NCBI RefSeq assembly: GCF_900187035.1
Contig: NZ_LT906446.1
Coordinates: forward strand, 1,488,001 to 1,552,000
Reading direction: 5' to 3'
DNA from: Megamonas hypermegale
GTDB lineage: Bacteria; Bacillota; Negativicutes; Selenomonadales; Selenomonadaceae
DNA: 64,000 nucleotides
Part shown: positions 17,360 to 26,488 of the stretch, one piece after another
How positions within the stretch are numbered: position 1 is the stretch's first letter
Layout of the letters: the number at the start of each line of letters is the position of its first letter
The notes under the pieces: generated by a model
Seen by the model: the letters and a program-made list of their open reading frames with translations, nothing else
Database searches by the model: none
Told to the model about the DNA's origin: nothing
Program-made: the position numbers and the translations under genes

Positions 17360-17848
17360 TTATTCATCAAGATAAGCATTTAAAAAATATGCTGCAAGAC
17401 TATTTTCACGTATATATTTTCTTGCGTCTTCGTAGGTAAACCAACTATAATCATCAATTTCTTCATTGACACAAAAATCACTATCATTTTCTACAAATGC
17501 AGTAAAATTGCACATCAATACATTTGAAGGTTCATAAAAACTCGTTCGGTTGAATTTAATAGAAGATACATTCATTCCCGTTTCTTCTTTTATTTCCCTT
17601 GCTACAGCGTGTTCTAGTTGTTCCGTTCTATTCACATAACCCGCCACAAGAATATAAAACGGTTTTCCATACTGTTTTACGAGCAGTATCTTATTTGTTT
17701 CTTTATTTATTACAATCATGCTAACTGCAACATTGTACATAGGAAAACGATATTGATTACACTTCGGACAAAATGGAATAATACCTTCGTTTTCAAGTTC
17801 TTTTTCAGTCAATTTACTTCTACATTCATGACAATACTTAGCACTCAT
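17360..17848 (-). CDS. Nudix hydrolase with N-terminal zinc ribbon
   Basis: 162 residues. A zinc ribbon (CHEC and CPKC pairs, about residues 5-30) precedes a Nudix domain whose box G-x5-E-x7-REIKEETGM is complete. The architecture recalls NudC (NADH pyrophosphatase / RNA decapping), but the protein is shorter and lacks the full NudC N-terminal domain, so the substrate is open. The in-frame codon at 17863 overlaps the ribosome site GGAAGGAA; the ATG at 17848 is chosen. It is a single gene with its own terminator. Confidence 0.87.
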   Translation of the reverse strand: MSAKYCHECRSKLTEKELENEGIIPFCPKCNQYRFPMYNVAVSMIVINKETNKILLVKQYGKPFYILVAGYVNRTEQLEHAVAREIKEETGMNVSSIKFNRTSFYEPSNVLMCNFTAFVENDSDFCVNEEIDDYSWFTYEDARKYIRENSLAAYFLNAYLDE

Positions 17849-17933
17849 TATATTTCCTTCCACTGATATTTTTTATTAGATTATTATGCTCTTATTATAT
17901 CATAATCCATTAAAGCCATATTGATATCTAGTA

Positions 17934-17980
17934 TTGTATTTTTCAATTCACAATGATATAATAATAATCGACATATGTCG
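17934..17980 (+). promoter_or_regulatory. Promoter with 12-bp palindrome upstream of the DUF134-NifX gene
   Basis: TTGTAT (17934-17939), a 17-bp spacer, and TATAAT (17957-17962). A perfect palindrome CGACATATGTCG (17969-17980) sits at the expected transcription start. The position suits an autorepressor site; the DUF134 domain of the gene has a helix-turn-helix and is an obvious candidate binder (inference). Confidence 0.6.
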
Positions 17981-18006
17981 GAAATAGTTTTTTGCGAGGT
18001 GATTTC

Positions 18007-18786
18007 ATGGCACGACCTAGTAAATGTCGCCGTATTTGTTTTGAACCTGCTTATGACAGTTTTACGCCAGAAGGATTTTCCTGTGGTGAAAAAATCATAC
18101 TTTCTGTTGATGAATACGAAGTAATTCGCCTGATTGATTTAGAAAAACTAACTCATTTAGAATGTGCTAAACAAATGGAGATTTCACGCACGACTGTTAC
18201 AGAAATCTATGAAACAGCTCGATATAAAATAGCCGACAGCATTATCAACGGCAAAAAACTATTAATTTCTGGTGGCAACTATCGCATTTGCAGTGAAATG
18301 CCGACAAATTGCCATAGAATTTGCCCTAAACAAGAAAGACATTTTAAAATTAATTTATCCATTGCAAAAAAAGGAGACAATATCATGAGAATAGCAGTTA
18401 CTTACGATAATGGAAATATTTTCCAGCATTTTGGTCATACAGCTCAATTTAAAATATACGATATCGAAAACAATCAAATCTTAAATGAACAAATCATCGA
18501 TACAAACGGACATGGACACGGCGCTCTCGCTGCATTTTTAAATGAAGCAAAAGCTGATGTTTTAATCTGCGGTGGTATTGGCGGCGGCGCACAAAACGCA
18601 CTTGCACAAGCTGGTATCAAACTTTTAGGCGGCGTTATGGGCAACGCTGATGAAGCTGTAAAAGCATATCTTGCTGGCACACTCACTTATACTGCTAATG
18701 CAACATGCAACCATCACAACCATCAACATTCCTGCGGTCAACATAACTGCGGTGAAGATAAACACGGCTGTGCTGGCAATCATTAA
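18007..18786 (+). CDS. Fused DUF134 DNA-binding domain and dinitrogenase Fe-Mo cofactor (NifX-like) domain protein
   Basis: 259 residues. Residues 1-100 are DUF134: ARPSKCRRICFEP and a sigma-region-4-like helix-turn-helix around LTHLECAKQMEISRTTVTEI. Residues 127-232 are a NifX/NafY-type domain (RIAVTYDNGNIFQHFGH, then GGIGGGAQNALAQAGI), the ribonuclease-H-like fold that binds Fe-S or Fe-Mo cofactors. A His/Cys-rich tail (234-259) looks metal-binding. The start is ATG 18007 after GAGGTG. No nif genes are near, so a general metal or Fe-S sensing role is more likely. An internal ribosome site may release the second domain alone (see separate entry). Confidence 0.88.
   Translation: MARPSKCRRICFEPAYDSFTPEGFSCGEKIILSVDEYEVIRLIDLEKLTHLECAKQMEISRTTVTEIYETARYKIADSIINGKKLLISGGNYRICSEMPTNCHRICPKQERHFKINLSIAKKGDNIMRIAVTYDNGNIFQHFGHTAQFKIYDIENNQILNEQIIDTNGHGHGALAAFLNEAKADVLICGGIGGGAQNALAQAGIKLLGGVMGNADEAVKAYLAGTLTYTANATCNHHNHQHSCGQHNCGEDKHGCAGNH
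18385..18786 (+). CDS. Possible internal translation product: standalone NifX-like domain
   Basis: Inside the fused gene, AAAGGAG (to 18376) stands 8 bases before an in-frame ATG at 18385. This ATG is exactly the first residue of the NifX-like domain (MRIAVTYDNG). It would make a 133-residue protein of the size of free-standing family members. The site could be a relic of two genes now joined, or a working second start. Seen in sequence; expression is inference. Confidence 0.45.
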   Translation: MRIAVTYDNGNIFQHFGHTAQFKIYDIENNQILNEQIIDTNGHGHGALAAFLNEAKADVLICGGIGGGAQNALAQAGIKLLGGVMGNADEAVKAYLAGTLTYTANATCNHHNHQHSCGQHNCGEDKHGCAGNH

Positions 18787-18806
18787 TAAAACTTCATATA
18801 CGACAA

Positions 18807-18836
18807 AAAACCCGTAGATTAGTTTCTACGGGTTTT
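18807..18836. terminator. Bidirectional terminator, NifX fusion / truA
   Basis: AAAACCCGTAGA (18807-18818) pairs perfectly with TCTACGGGTTTT (18825-18836) around a 6-nt loop. It separates two convergent genes. Confidence 0.85.
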
Positions 18837-18860
18837 ATTATTTCATCAATAAATAATTTC

Positions 18861-19631
18861 TCAATAATAAACTTTATATAAATATAGTCCATTTGCTGGT
18901 GCCATTCTTCCTGCTAAAGCTCTATTTTTAGCTTCGATAATTCGAGGCATCTCATCTTTATCCACTCTACCAAGACCGATATTGGCAACAAGCCCCATGA
19001 TATTTCTAACCATGTGATATAAAAAACCACTGCCCCAAAATTTAAAGATGAAAATATTGCCTTCTTGCTTGCAACTCGCTTCATATATTTCACGCACGGG
19101 ACTTGTATCATTTCCCCCAACTGAACGGAATGAAGAAAAATCATGTTCTCCTTCAATGTATTTTAAAGCTTCTTGCATATTTTCTAAATTTAAATTTTTA
19201 TTCACATGCCAATAATATCTCGTCAAAAATGGGTCAGCTATTGGCGATTGATATATTTTATACAAATAAATCTTTGACTGTACACAGTGAAGCGCACTGA
19301 AATCTTTATCCGTTTCTTCTGCCTTTGTAATCACAATATCATCAGGCAAAAGTCTATTTGCCGCATATGCTACGCGTTCAATCGGTATCGTTCCATCTGT
19401 AAAGAAATTTACGACTTGCCCCATAGCATGAACGCCTGCGTCTGTTCTACCTGCTGCTGCAAGTTCTATGCTATCGCCGAATAATTTATGTAGCACATCT
19501 TCCAATACATTTTGCACTGCAATCACTTTATTTTGTCTTTGAAAACCGTGATAATTCGTTCCATCATACGATAGCGTCAATTTGATATTGCGCGCTCGTG
19601 CCTTCATCATCTCTTTATGTTCCGGTCTCAT
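18861..19631 (-). CDS. truA: tRNA pseudouridine(38-40) synthase TruA
   Basis: 256 residues, normal for TruA. The catalytic Asp64 lies in GRTDAGVHA, and SYDGTNYHGFQRQ and FLYHMVRNIMG are family signatures. The enzyme converts uridines 38-40 of the tRNA anticodon stem to pseudouridine in the cytosol. It is the last gene of ecfA1-ecfA2-ecfT-truA, 24 bases after ecfT, the usual Firmicutes order. The rplM-rpsI pair that often follows is missing here. Start ATG 19631 has AAGGA upstream. Confidence 0.96.
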   Translation of the reverse strand: MRPEHKEMMKARARNIKLTLSYDGTNYHGFQRQNKVIAVQNVLEDVLHKLFGDSIELAAAGRTDAGVHAMGQVVNFFTDGTIPIERVAYAANRLLPDDIVITKAEETDKDFSALHCVQSKIYLYKIYQSPIADPFLTRYYWHVNKNLNLENMQEALKYIEGEHDFSSFRSVGGNDTSPVREIYEASCKQEGNIFIFKFWGSGFLYHMVRNIMGLVANIGLGRVDKDEMPRIIEAKNRALAGRMAPANGLYLYKVYY

Positions 19632-19655
19632 CTTTTCATTCCTTTATATTAGCAA

Positions 19656-20483
19656 TTAACCTAAACTAAACAAAACTAAATCCGGTAAAAATATCTTTAT
19701 GCCGATTAAAACAACGATGATAACTATGCCGATAATCATAGCTGTATAATCGCGTCTTTGCATTTTCAATTCTTTTAATCTCGTTCTGCCAATACCGCCA
19801 TGATAGCATCTAGCTTCCATAGCCATCGCTAGTTCATCAGCACGGCGAAACGCACTGATAAACAATGGAATTAATACAGGCATGACGGATTTCATGCGCA
19901 CAAAAATATTACCTGTTTCAAAATCTGCACCACGCGATTTTTGCGCTTTAATTATCTTATCTGTTTCTTCTAACAATGTAGGAATAAATCGAAGCGCTAT
20001 CGTCATCATCATTGCCAATTCATGTGCTGGCACGCCTATTTTTTTCAATGGATTCATCAAATCTTCAATCGCATCAGCTAGTACAAGCGGTGGCGTTGTA
20101 AATGTGAGAAGTGATGCACCAAACATTAATAATAATAATCTCAAACATATAAAAGCGCCATTTGATATACCATTCCATGTTATGCTAAGTTTCCATATCT
20201 GTACTAAAGGCTCACCATTTCCACTGAATATATGAAGCACAAAAGTGAATAAAATAATCCAGATTATCGGCTTAATCGAATTGTAAAACATTTTTACAGG
20301 GATTTTAGATATTTTTATCAATCCAGCAACGATTAAACACCAAATAATATACGATAATTGATTATCGAAGATAAAAATTCCTACAATCAAAAATAATAGA
20401 CTTACAATCTTAAATCTAGCATCTATCTTATGCAATATCGAATTGGCAGGAAAATATTGCCCTATTTTTATATCTGTCAGCAT
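19656..20483 (-). CDS. ecfT: Energy-coupling factor transporter transmembrane protein EcfT
   Basis: 275 residues with five to six hydrophobic segments and the two cytoplasmic coupling-helix motifs with A-R-G-like cores (KSRGADFETG and EARCYHGG). EcfT links the two EcfA ATPases to interchangeable substrate-binding S components that import vitamins and metals. It overlaps ecfA2 by 7 bases, showing translational coupling. No S component gene is nearby, consistent with a shared group II ECF module. Confidence 0.95.
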   Translation of the reverse strand: MLTDIKIGQYFPANSILHKIDARFKIVSLLFLIVGIFIFDNQLSYIIWCLIVAGLIKISKIPVKMFYNSIKPIIWIILFTFVLHIFSGNGEPLVQIWKLSITWNGISNGAFICLRLLLLMFGASLLTFTTPPLVLADAIEDLMNPLKKIGVPAHELAMMMTIALRFIPTLLEETDKIIKAQKSRGADFETGNIFVRMKSVMPVLIPLFISAFRRADELAMAMEARCYHGGIGRTRLKELKMQRRDYTAMIIGIVIIVVLIGIKIFLPDLVLFSLG

Positions 20484-21343
20484 TTTATTCCCCGCTTTCT
20501 CAAAGATGTTAAAATTTCTTTCAAGGCATCGTTTTTATTTAAAACATTCACATTTACATCTAAGCCTTTATCTTTGATTTTTTGTAATAACTGCATTACT
20601 TCTGGTTCTAAAAGCCCAGCATCTTTTATGATTTGTCGATTAGCGAAAACCTTATCAGGCTTATCATATATCATGAGCTTTCCATGGTTCATAACGGCTA
20701 CTTTATCGGCAAGTTTTGCTATATCATCCATATTGTGTGAAACCATTATAATCGTCATTTTTTCTTTGCTGTGCAACTTCTTTATTTTGTTTAATAAATT
20801 AGCTTTAAGTTGCGGGTCAAGCCCAGCTGTCGGCTCATCTAAAACAAGATATTTAGGCTTTAACGCGATAATTCCAGCAATTGCAACGCGACGCATCTGT
20901 CCACCGCTAAGTTCAAACGGTGATTTATCCTTATATTCTTCATAATCTAGCTCGACAAATTCCATTGCATCTTTAACGCGCTCTTTTATTTCATCTTCAC
21001 TAAGCCCAAAATTTTTAGGGCCAAAAGCGATATCTTTTGATACAGTTTCTTCAAATAACTGCTGTTCTGGATACTGAAAAACAAGTCCTACACTGCGACG
21101 AGCTGTAAAAGATGCTTTATTTTTCTTATTGATATCTATGCCATCAATATGCACCATGCCCTTATCTGGAGTCAAAAGACCATTTATATGTTGCATGAGT
21201 GTAGACTTTCCTGAACCTGTATGCCCTGCTATCGCTGTAAATGAGCCTTCTTCAATCGTCAAGCTCACATCATCTAATGCCATTTTTTCATATGGCGTTT
21301 TCTCCATATAAATATGCGTTACATTTCTTATCTCTATCGACAT
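20477..21343 (-). CDS. ecfA2: ECF transporter ATPase EcfA2
   Basis: 288 residues: Walker A GHTGSGKST (40-48), signature LSGGQMRR, Walker B YLVLDEPTAGLD and the switch His in VSHNMDD. It is the second of two paralogous ATPases that form the EcfA1-A2 heterodimer driving micronutrient uptake. It starts at ATG 21343 inside the end of ecfA1 (10-base overlap). Confidence 0.95.
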   Translation of the reverse strand: MSIEIRNVTHIYMEKTPYEKMALDDVSLTIEEGSFTAIAGHTGSGKSTLMQHINGLLTPDKGMVHIDGIDINKKNKASFTARRSVGLVFQYPEQQLFEETVSKDIAFGPKNFGLSEDEIKERVKDAMEFVELDYEEYKDKSPFELSGGQMRRVAIAGIIALKPKYLVLDEPTAGLDPQLKANLLNKIKKLHSKEKMTIIMVSHNMDDIAKLADKVAVMNHGKLMIYDKPDKVFANRQIIKDAGLLEPEVMQLLQKIKDKGLDVNVNVLNKNDALKEILTSLRKRGIKC

Positions 21344-22194
21344 GATACGACCTTCTCCAATTCAACCGCTAATTGCTCAGCTGTAAATACATCATCAGAA
21401 ATTTTTACACCTCTATGTCTGAGTTCATCTGCAATATCAACGCTAAGTGGCACTTCCAGTCCCAAAGCCTTTAATTTCTTTTTATCCTCAAATATCTGCT
21501 TTGGCGTGCCATCTCGAATTACTTTGCCATCATCCATGACTATAATACGCTGAGTCTGCATCGCTTCTTCCATAAAATGCGTAATCATTATTATCGTCAT
21601 ATTATATTTTTCATGCAATTCCTTCAATGCCTTCATTACAGCAATTCTGCCTTGCGGGTCAAGCATCGCTGTCGGTTCATCTAATACTAGACAATTTGTA
21701 CGCATGGCAATCGCCCCAGCTATTGCCGTCAATTGTTTTTGACCGCCTGATAATAAATGCGGTGCAAATTTGCGTAAATGCTCAATATGCAAAGATTTTA
21801 AAGCAAATTCCACTCTTTCTCTTATCTCTTCTCGTGGCAAGCCCATATTTTCTGGGCCGAAAGCTATATCATCTTCCACGATTGTAGCGATTATCTGATT
21901 GTCTGGATTTTGAAAAACCATGCTGACTTTTTGTCGTATCTTCCAGATTTCTTCACTGTCTTCAACTTTTATGCCATCTACAAAGCAAGCCCCTTCTGTC
22001 GGCAATAACAAGCCATTTAAATGCTTGGCAAGTGTAGATTTTCCTGAACCATTTACTCCAATGATTGCAATAAATTCACCTTTATTGATACTCAAATTAA
22101 TATCATCTAAAGCTTTTAAATCCTTTTTTTGTTCATCATTACTTTTAAATATATGTGTAAGATGTTCAATTTTTATAAATTCCAAACTCATCAC
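21334..22194 (-). CDS. ecfA1: ECF transporter ATPase EcfA1
   Basis: About 286 residues: Walker A GVNGSGKST (46-54), signature LSGGQKQL, Walker B CLVLDEPTAMLD and the switch His in ITHFMEE. It is the first gene of the ECF operon, downstream of rplQ but separated by a terminator. The exact start is unclear: GTG 22194, ATG 22191 and a nearby TTG all lie close to AGGTGATG, which is too near for the first two. Confidence 0.93.
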   Translation of the reverse strand: MMSLEFIKIEHLTHIFKSNDEQKKDLKALDDINLSINKGEFIAIIGVNGSGKSTLAKHLNGLLLPTEGACFVDGIKVEDSEEIWKIRQKVSMVFQNPDNQIIATIVEDDIAFGPENMGLPREEIRERVEFALKSLHIEHLRKFAPHLLSGGQKQLTAIAGAIAMRTNCLVLDEPTAMLDPQGRIAVMKALKELHEKYNMTIIMITHFMEEAMQTQRIIVMDDGKVIRDGTPKQIFEDKKKLKALGLEVPLSVDIADELRHRGVKISDDVFTAEQLAVELEKVVSCR

Positions 22195-22242
22195 CTATAT
22201 TTATTTATTAAAAATTCATAGCAAATACACTATGTTTTTACT

Positions 22243-22279
22243 AAAAAAATAAGAACTGTGTAAAATCACAGTTCTTATT
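22243..22279 (-). terminator. Terminator of the alpha operon after rplQ
   Basis: A 13-bp perfect stem (22248-22260 with 22267-22279; core AAGAACTGTG) is followed on the minus strand by a run of T's (22243-22249). A second GC-rich hairpin (AGGCGG 22366-22371 with CCGCCT 22382-22387) lies just after rplQ without a T run. Confidence 0.85.
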
Positions 22280-22416
22280 ATACTAAGTTTTAATTGTCAA
22301 CACAATCATCTTATCAAGTAAACCAAAAAATCCATTTCAAATTTTTAGCTTACGTGATAAGACGAAGGCGGCCCATAAAGACCGCCTCTCATATCATATA
22401 TTTCAATGAACCTAAA

Positions 22417-22758
22417 TTATTTTACTAATTCAAGAAGAGCCATAGGAGCAGCGTCACCGCGGCGAACTCCTAATTTAAGGATACGAGTGTATCCACCATT
22501 GCGTTCTTTATATTTAGGTGCAATTTCATCGAATAATTTTTTAGCAACTTCTTTATCAACAAGTTCAGCAACAACCTGACGGCGAGCGCTTAAATCATCG
22601 CGTTTTGCAAGTGTAATGAGTTTTTCTGCAAGACCGCTGATTTCTTTAGCTTTCGCTTCAGTTGTTTCAATGCGTTCATGTTTAAATAAGGAAACCAGTA
22701 CACTGCGGAACAATGCTTTGCGTGCGCTGGAGTTGCGTCCTAATTTACTGTAGCCCAT
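22417..22758 (-). CDS. rplQ: 50S ribosomal protein L17
   Basis: 113 residues, normal for the short bacterial form; opens [19 protein letters not shown], which is diagnostic. L17 binds 23S rRNA near the exit tunnel. It is the last gene of the alpha cluster, 20 bases after rpoA. Confidence 0.98.
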   Translation of the reverse strand: MGYSKLGRNSSARKALFRSVLVSLFKHERIETTEAKAKEISGLAEKLITLAKRDDLSARRQVVAELVDKEVAKKLFDEIAPKYKERNGGYTRILKLGVRRGDAAPMALLELVK

Positions 22759-22778
22759 TAGCAGCCTGTCCTTTCCTG

Positions 22779-23735
22779 TTATTCTTTGTCAGCGAGTGTT
22801 AATCCTAATTCCTGTAATTTCTTTTTAACTTCTTCGAGAGATTTACGACCAAGATTTCTAACCTTAATCATATCTTCTTCACTCTTTTGCATTAAATCTG
22901 CAACAGTGTTGATTTCTGCTCTCTTTAAGCAGTTATAAGAACGTACAGACAAATCAAGATCCTCGATTGTCATGTCCATTACTTTAGAAGTATTATCTTC
23001 TTCCGGACTATTAAGAATGTCTTCATCTGCAGAGATATCTTCTACAGAACCACCCATGTTCTGGAATAAGCGTAAATGTGCAATCAAGATGCTTGCAGAT
23101 TTACTAACTGCTTCTTCCGGTTTAATAGAACCATCAGTCCATACTTCTAATGTAAGTTTATCATAATCGGTAACATTACCAACACGAGTATCCGTTACTG
23201 TGTAATTAACTCTTTGAATAGGAGAGAAGATGGAATCGATTGGGATAATACCAATAACCTGGTCAGGTTTTTTGTTTTTATCCGCAGGAGTATATCCACG
23301 TCCACGTTCAACCACCATTTCCATTTTCAAAGAACCAGTTTCATCAACAGTAGCGATATGCAAATCTTTATTAAGAATTTCAATATCGGAATCAACTATG
23401 ATGTCAGCTGCTGTTACTTCTTTTTCACCAGTAACATCTATACGAATGGTATGAGGTTCTTCATCGTGCATTTTCAAGCACAATTCTTTTAAATTTAAGA
23501 TAATGTTTGTTACATCATCACGAACCCCAGGAATAGTAGAGAATTCATGAAGAACACCATCAATTTTGATAGATGTTATAGCAGCACCCTCTAAAGAGGA
23601 CAACAAAATACGACGTAAGCTGTTGCCAAGAGTAGTACCATATCCGCGTTCCAATGGTTCGCAGACAAATTTGCCATAACGACTGTCTTCGCTAATTTCT
23701 ACAATCTCAATCTTTGGTTTTTCGATTTCGATCAT
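22779..23735 (-). CDS. rpoA: RNA polymerase alpha subunit
   Basis: 318 residues. The N-terminal domain has the assembly motif [19 protein letters not shown]. An acidic linker near 235-250 leads to the C-terminal domain ([20 protein letters not shown]) that contacts UP elements and activators. It lies between rpsD and rplQ as usual. The beta and beta' genes are not in this window although their usual site is. Confidence 0.98.
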   Translation of the reverse strand: MIEIEKPKIEIVEISEDSRYGKFVCEPLERGYGTTLGNSLRRILLSSLEGAAITSIKIDGVLHEFSTIPGVRDDVTNIILNLKELCLKMHDEEPHTIRIDVTGEKEVTAADIIVDSDIEILNKDLHIATVDETGSLKMEMVVERGRGYTPADKNKKPDQVIGIIPIDSIFSPIQRVNYTVTDTRVGNVTDYDKLTLEVWTDGSIKPEEAVSKSASILIAHLRLFQNMGGSVEDISADEDILNSPEEDNTSKVMDMTIEDLDLSVRSYNCLKRAEINTVADLMQKSEEDMIKVRNLGRKSLEEVKKKLQELGLTLADKE

Positions 23736-23778
23736 CTGAAGTAACCTCCTATTCTATACGCTATATAACACAGACATA

Positions 23779-24372
23779 TTATTTGGAGTACAATTCGACA
23801 ATCGCCTGTTCGTTAACTGGAACATCGATTTCATCACGGTTCGGGAATCTAGTAACAGAACCAGTAAGATTTTGAATATCAGCAGTAAGCCAAGCCGGTA
23901 CGCTTAAAGCATTTTTGCTTTCAGCAATTTCTTTGAACAATTCAGTAGAACGGCTTTTTTCTTTAACACCGATAACATCACCAACACTAACGAGTGCAGA
24001 TGGAATGTTGAGGCGTTTGCCATTTACAGTGATATGTCCATGAGAAACAAGCTGACGAGCCTGACGGCGAGTAGATGCAAGACCTAAGCGGAAAACAACA
24101 TTGTCAATTCTGCGTTCGAGAAGGCAAAGTAAGTTTTCACCAGTGATACCCTGCATTTTCTGAGCTTTGTCATAGTAGGATCTAAACTGTTTTTCTAATA
24201 CACCATATATAAATTTAGCTTTTTGTTTTTCTTTTAACTGCATTCCGTATTCGCTTACTTTACGGCCAGAACGTTTAGGCTGTCTTTTGGAGCTTTTTGC
24301 AAGACCAACTACTGCTGTTTCTAAGCCGAGGGAGCGACATCTTTTCAGAGAAGGAACTCTGTCAATAGCCAT
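23779..24372 (-). CDS. rpsD: 30S ribosomal protein S4
   Basis: 197 residues. The S4 RNA-binding domain includes [20 protein letters not shown] and [14 protein letters not shown]. It nucleates 30S assembly on 16S rRNA. In the alpha cluster between rpsK and rpoA. No N-terminal Cys zinc motif is seen, so it is the zinc-free form. Confidence 0.98.
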   Translation of the reverse strand: MAIDRVPSLKRCRSLGLETAVVGLAKSSKRQPKRSGRKVSEYGMQLKEKQKAKFIYGVLEKQFRSYYDKAQKMQGITGENLLCLLERRIDNVVFRLGLASTRRQARQLVSHGHITVNGKRLNIPSALVSVGDVIGVKEKSRSTELFKEIAESKNALSVPAWLTADIQNLTGSVTRFPNRDEIDVPVNEQAIVELYSK

Positions 24373-24393
24373 ATTTCTATTTCAACCTCCTAA

Positions 24394-24786
24394 TTATACT
24401 CTTCTACGTTTAGGCGGACGACAACCATTATGAGGAATTGGAGTAACATCTTTAATCATGTTTACTTCAAGACCAGTTGCCTGTAAAGATCTGATTGCAG
24501 CTTCACGACCTGCACCAGGACCTTTTACATAAACTTCAACCTGTTTTAAACCATGTTCCATAGCTGCTTTTGCTGCAACTTCTGCTGCCATCTGAGCTGC
24601 GAATGGAGTGCTTTTTCTGGAACCTCTGAAACCAAGTCCACCAGCACTAGCCCAAGATAAAGCATTACCATTTTTATCAGTGATAGTAACAATTGTATTA
24701 TTGAAAGTCGAACGAATGTGTGCAACACCGTATTCGACGTTTTTACGATCTTTTCTCTTTGGACGAGATGTTTTATTTGCTGCCAC
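24394..24786 (-). CDS. rpsK: 30S ribosomal protein S11
   Basis: 130 residues; the core [18 protein letters not shown] and the C-terminal [13 protein letters not shown] are diagnostic. S11 forms part of the 30S platform near the E site. It starts with GTG at 24786 behind GGAGG, 19 bases after rpsM. Confidence 0.98.
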   Translation of the reverse strand: MAANKTSRPKRKDRKNVEYGVAHIRSTFNNTIVTITDKNGNALSWASAGGLGFRGSRKSTPFAAQMAAEVAAKAAMEHGLKQVEVYVKGPGAGREAAIRSLQATGLEVNMIKDVTPIPHNGCRPPKRRRV

Positions 24787-24805
24787 TTATTAAACCTCCT
24801 TCTTC

Positions 24806-25174
24806 TTAGCCTTTTTTACCCATTACAGTCTTTTTAGGACCTTTACGAGTACGAGCGTTGTTTTTAGTGTTCTGACCACGTACAGGTAAACCTAAACGAT
24901 GACGTCTACCTCTGTAGCAGCCGATTTCAACTAAACGTTTAATATTCAAAGAAATTTCACGACGAAGGTCACCTTCTACAAGGTGATTTTTATCGATATA
25001 TTCACGTAACTTAGCAACTTCATCTTCAGTAAGATCACGTGCTCTAGTATCTGGATTAATACCAGTAGCAGCTAAAATACTTTGAGAAGTTTTAAGACCA
25101 ATACCAAAAATATATGTTAAAGCAATTTCAACTCGTTTATCGCGTGGTAAATCTACACCAGCAATACGTGCCAT
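24806..25174 (-). CDS. rpsM: 30S ribosomal protein S13
   Basis: 122 residues; [20 protein letters not shown] at the start and the basic C-terminal tail ([10 protein letters not shown]) that reaches the P-site tRNA. S13 forms the bridge between the 30S head and 50S. It is first of the classic alpha cluster order rpsM-rpsK-rpsD-rpoA-rplQ. Confidence 0.98.
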   Translation of the reverse strand: MARIAGVDLPRDKRVEIALTYIFGIGLKTSQSILAATGINPDTRARDLTEDEVAKLREYIDKNHLVEGDLRREISLNIKRLVEIGCYRGRRHRLGLPVRGQNTKNNARTRKGPKKTVMGKKG

Positions 25175-25189
25175 ACAATGAGCACCTCC

Positions 25190-25318
<129 letters not shown>

Positions 25319-25352
25319 TTACATTGCTATAATGCCTAAAAAATATTAGGTC

Positions 25353-25571
25353 TTATTTAAAACGGTAAGTGATTCGGCCTCTGGTCAAATCATAAGGCGT
25401 AAGTTCAATAGTAACTTTATCACCCGGCAGGATGCGAATAAAATTCATGCGAATTTTACCAGATACATGAGCTAAAACAATGTGTCCATTTTCTAGCTCT
25501 ACTTTAAACATTGCATTAGGCAAAGCTTCTACTACTTTACCTTCAACTTCAATTACATCTTGCTTAGACAT
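25353..25571 (-). CDS. infA: Translation initiation factor IF-1
   Basis: 72 residues, the family size; an S1/OB-fold protein ([20 protein letters not shown], then RITYRF). IF-1 binds the 30S A site during initiation. An in-frame TTG at 25586 overlaps GGAG, so ATG 25571 is chosen. It heads a new transcript behind a structured leader, and the usual map gene between adk and infA is absent. Confidence 0.97.
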   Translation of the reverse strand: MSKQDVIEVEGKVVEALPNAMFKVELENGHIVLAHVSGKIRMNFIRILPGDKVTIELTPYDLTRGRITYRFK

Positions 25572-25597
25572 GAAATTCTCCTTCAATTAAAGCTTAA

Positions 25598-25748
25598 GTT
25601 GGGCCGAAAACTCTATGAGGTTTGAATTATCATGCCCATGATATGCCCAAACCTGTCAGTAATCCGTTTTTACAGCAATGCCATGCCCAACATTATTGTT
25701 ATCTGCCGCAGTAAAACTTATTTGTTTACTGCCCGAATATTAATTATA
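25598..25748 (-). promoter_or_regulatory. Promoter -10 and multi-helix mRNA leader upstream of infA
   Basis: A minus-strand TATAAT (25743-25748) gives a start near 25736. The leader can then form a first hairpin (GCAGTAAA 25708-25715 with GTTTACTGC 25724-25732, one bulge). A closing helix GTTGGGC/GCCCAAC (25598-25604 with 25685-25691) and an inner helix AGGTTTG/CAAACCT (25618-25624 with 25648-25654) follow. A small hairpin TATCAT/ATGATA (25628-25643) has a GGGC loop in the RNA. Such nested perfect helices in an AT-rich gap suggest a cis-regulatory RNA; no known family is recognised. The -35 is weak. Confidence 0.5.
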
Positions 25749-25832
25749 ACATATTACAGCGTTTAAATATATCATTATCAGTGATTTTTTTTACACTTTT
25801 TTTACAGATATATTACCGTATTATATTATCAA

Positions 25833-26477
25833 TTAACTGCGCAAAATTGCAACAATGTCTTGGAATACTTTATCCATTGACTGACTACCGTCAACTTCTT
25901 TGTAAAGTTCTTCTTTTTCATAATAAGAAATAAGAGGCTTTGTCTGTTCTTCGTAAACAGAAAGACGATTTTTCATTGTTGCTTCGCTGTCGTCAGCTCT
26001 TTGATAAAGTTCACCGCCACACACGTCACAAATTCCGTCTTCCTTAGATGGCTTAAATTCTATATGATAGGTGCTTCCGCATTTTTTGCAGATACGGCGA
26101 CCAACTGCTCTTCTTATGAGTTCGCTAGATGGAACAGCTATATTTAAAGCACAGTCAAGTTTTAAATTTAATTCACTGAGAATTTTATCCAAAGCCACAG
26201 CTTGTTCTACTGTACGAGGGAAACCATCCAAAATAAATCCGTTTTCGCAGTCAGCTTTAGATAAACGTTCTTTTACTATACCGATTGTTACATTATCTGG
26301 TACTAATTTACCAGAATCCATGCAAGCCTTTGCTTGTTTACCAAGCTCAGTACCTTCTTTTACTGCTGCACGAAACATATCTCCTGTAGAGATATGAGGA
26401 ATTTTAAATTCTTCTACCAGCCTTGCTGCCTGTGTACCTTTACCAGCACCAGGAGGGCCCATTAAAAGGATGTGCAT
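25833..26477 (-). CDS. adk: Adenylate kinase
   Basis: 214 residues, long form. P-loop GPPGAGKGT (7-15), the NMP site ([19 protein letters not shown]), and a LID domain with four cysteines (CKKC and CDVC) that bind zinc. It interconverts ATP + AMP and 2 ADP. It follows secY by 11 bases; map is not found after it. Confidence 0.98.
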   Translation of the reverse strand: MHILLMGPPGAGKGTQAARLVEEFKIPHISTGDMFRAAVKEGTELGKQAKACMDSGKLVPDNVTIGIVKERLSKADCENGFILDGFPRTVEQAVALDKILSELNLKLDCALNIAVPSSELIRRAVGRRICKKCGSTYHIEFKPSKEDGICDVCGGELYQRADDSEATMKNRLSVYEEQTKPLISYYEKEELYKEVDGSQSMDKVFQDIVAILRS

Positions 26478-26488
26478 AAGAATCCTCC

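Noticed and set aside
22361-22390. GC-rich hairpin after rplQ as the operon terminator
   Set aside because: It has no T run on the minus strand; the hairpin at 22248-22279 does.
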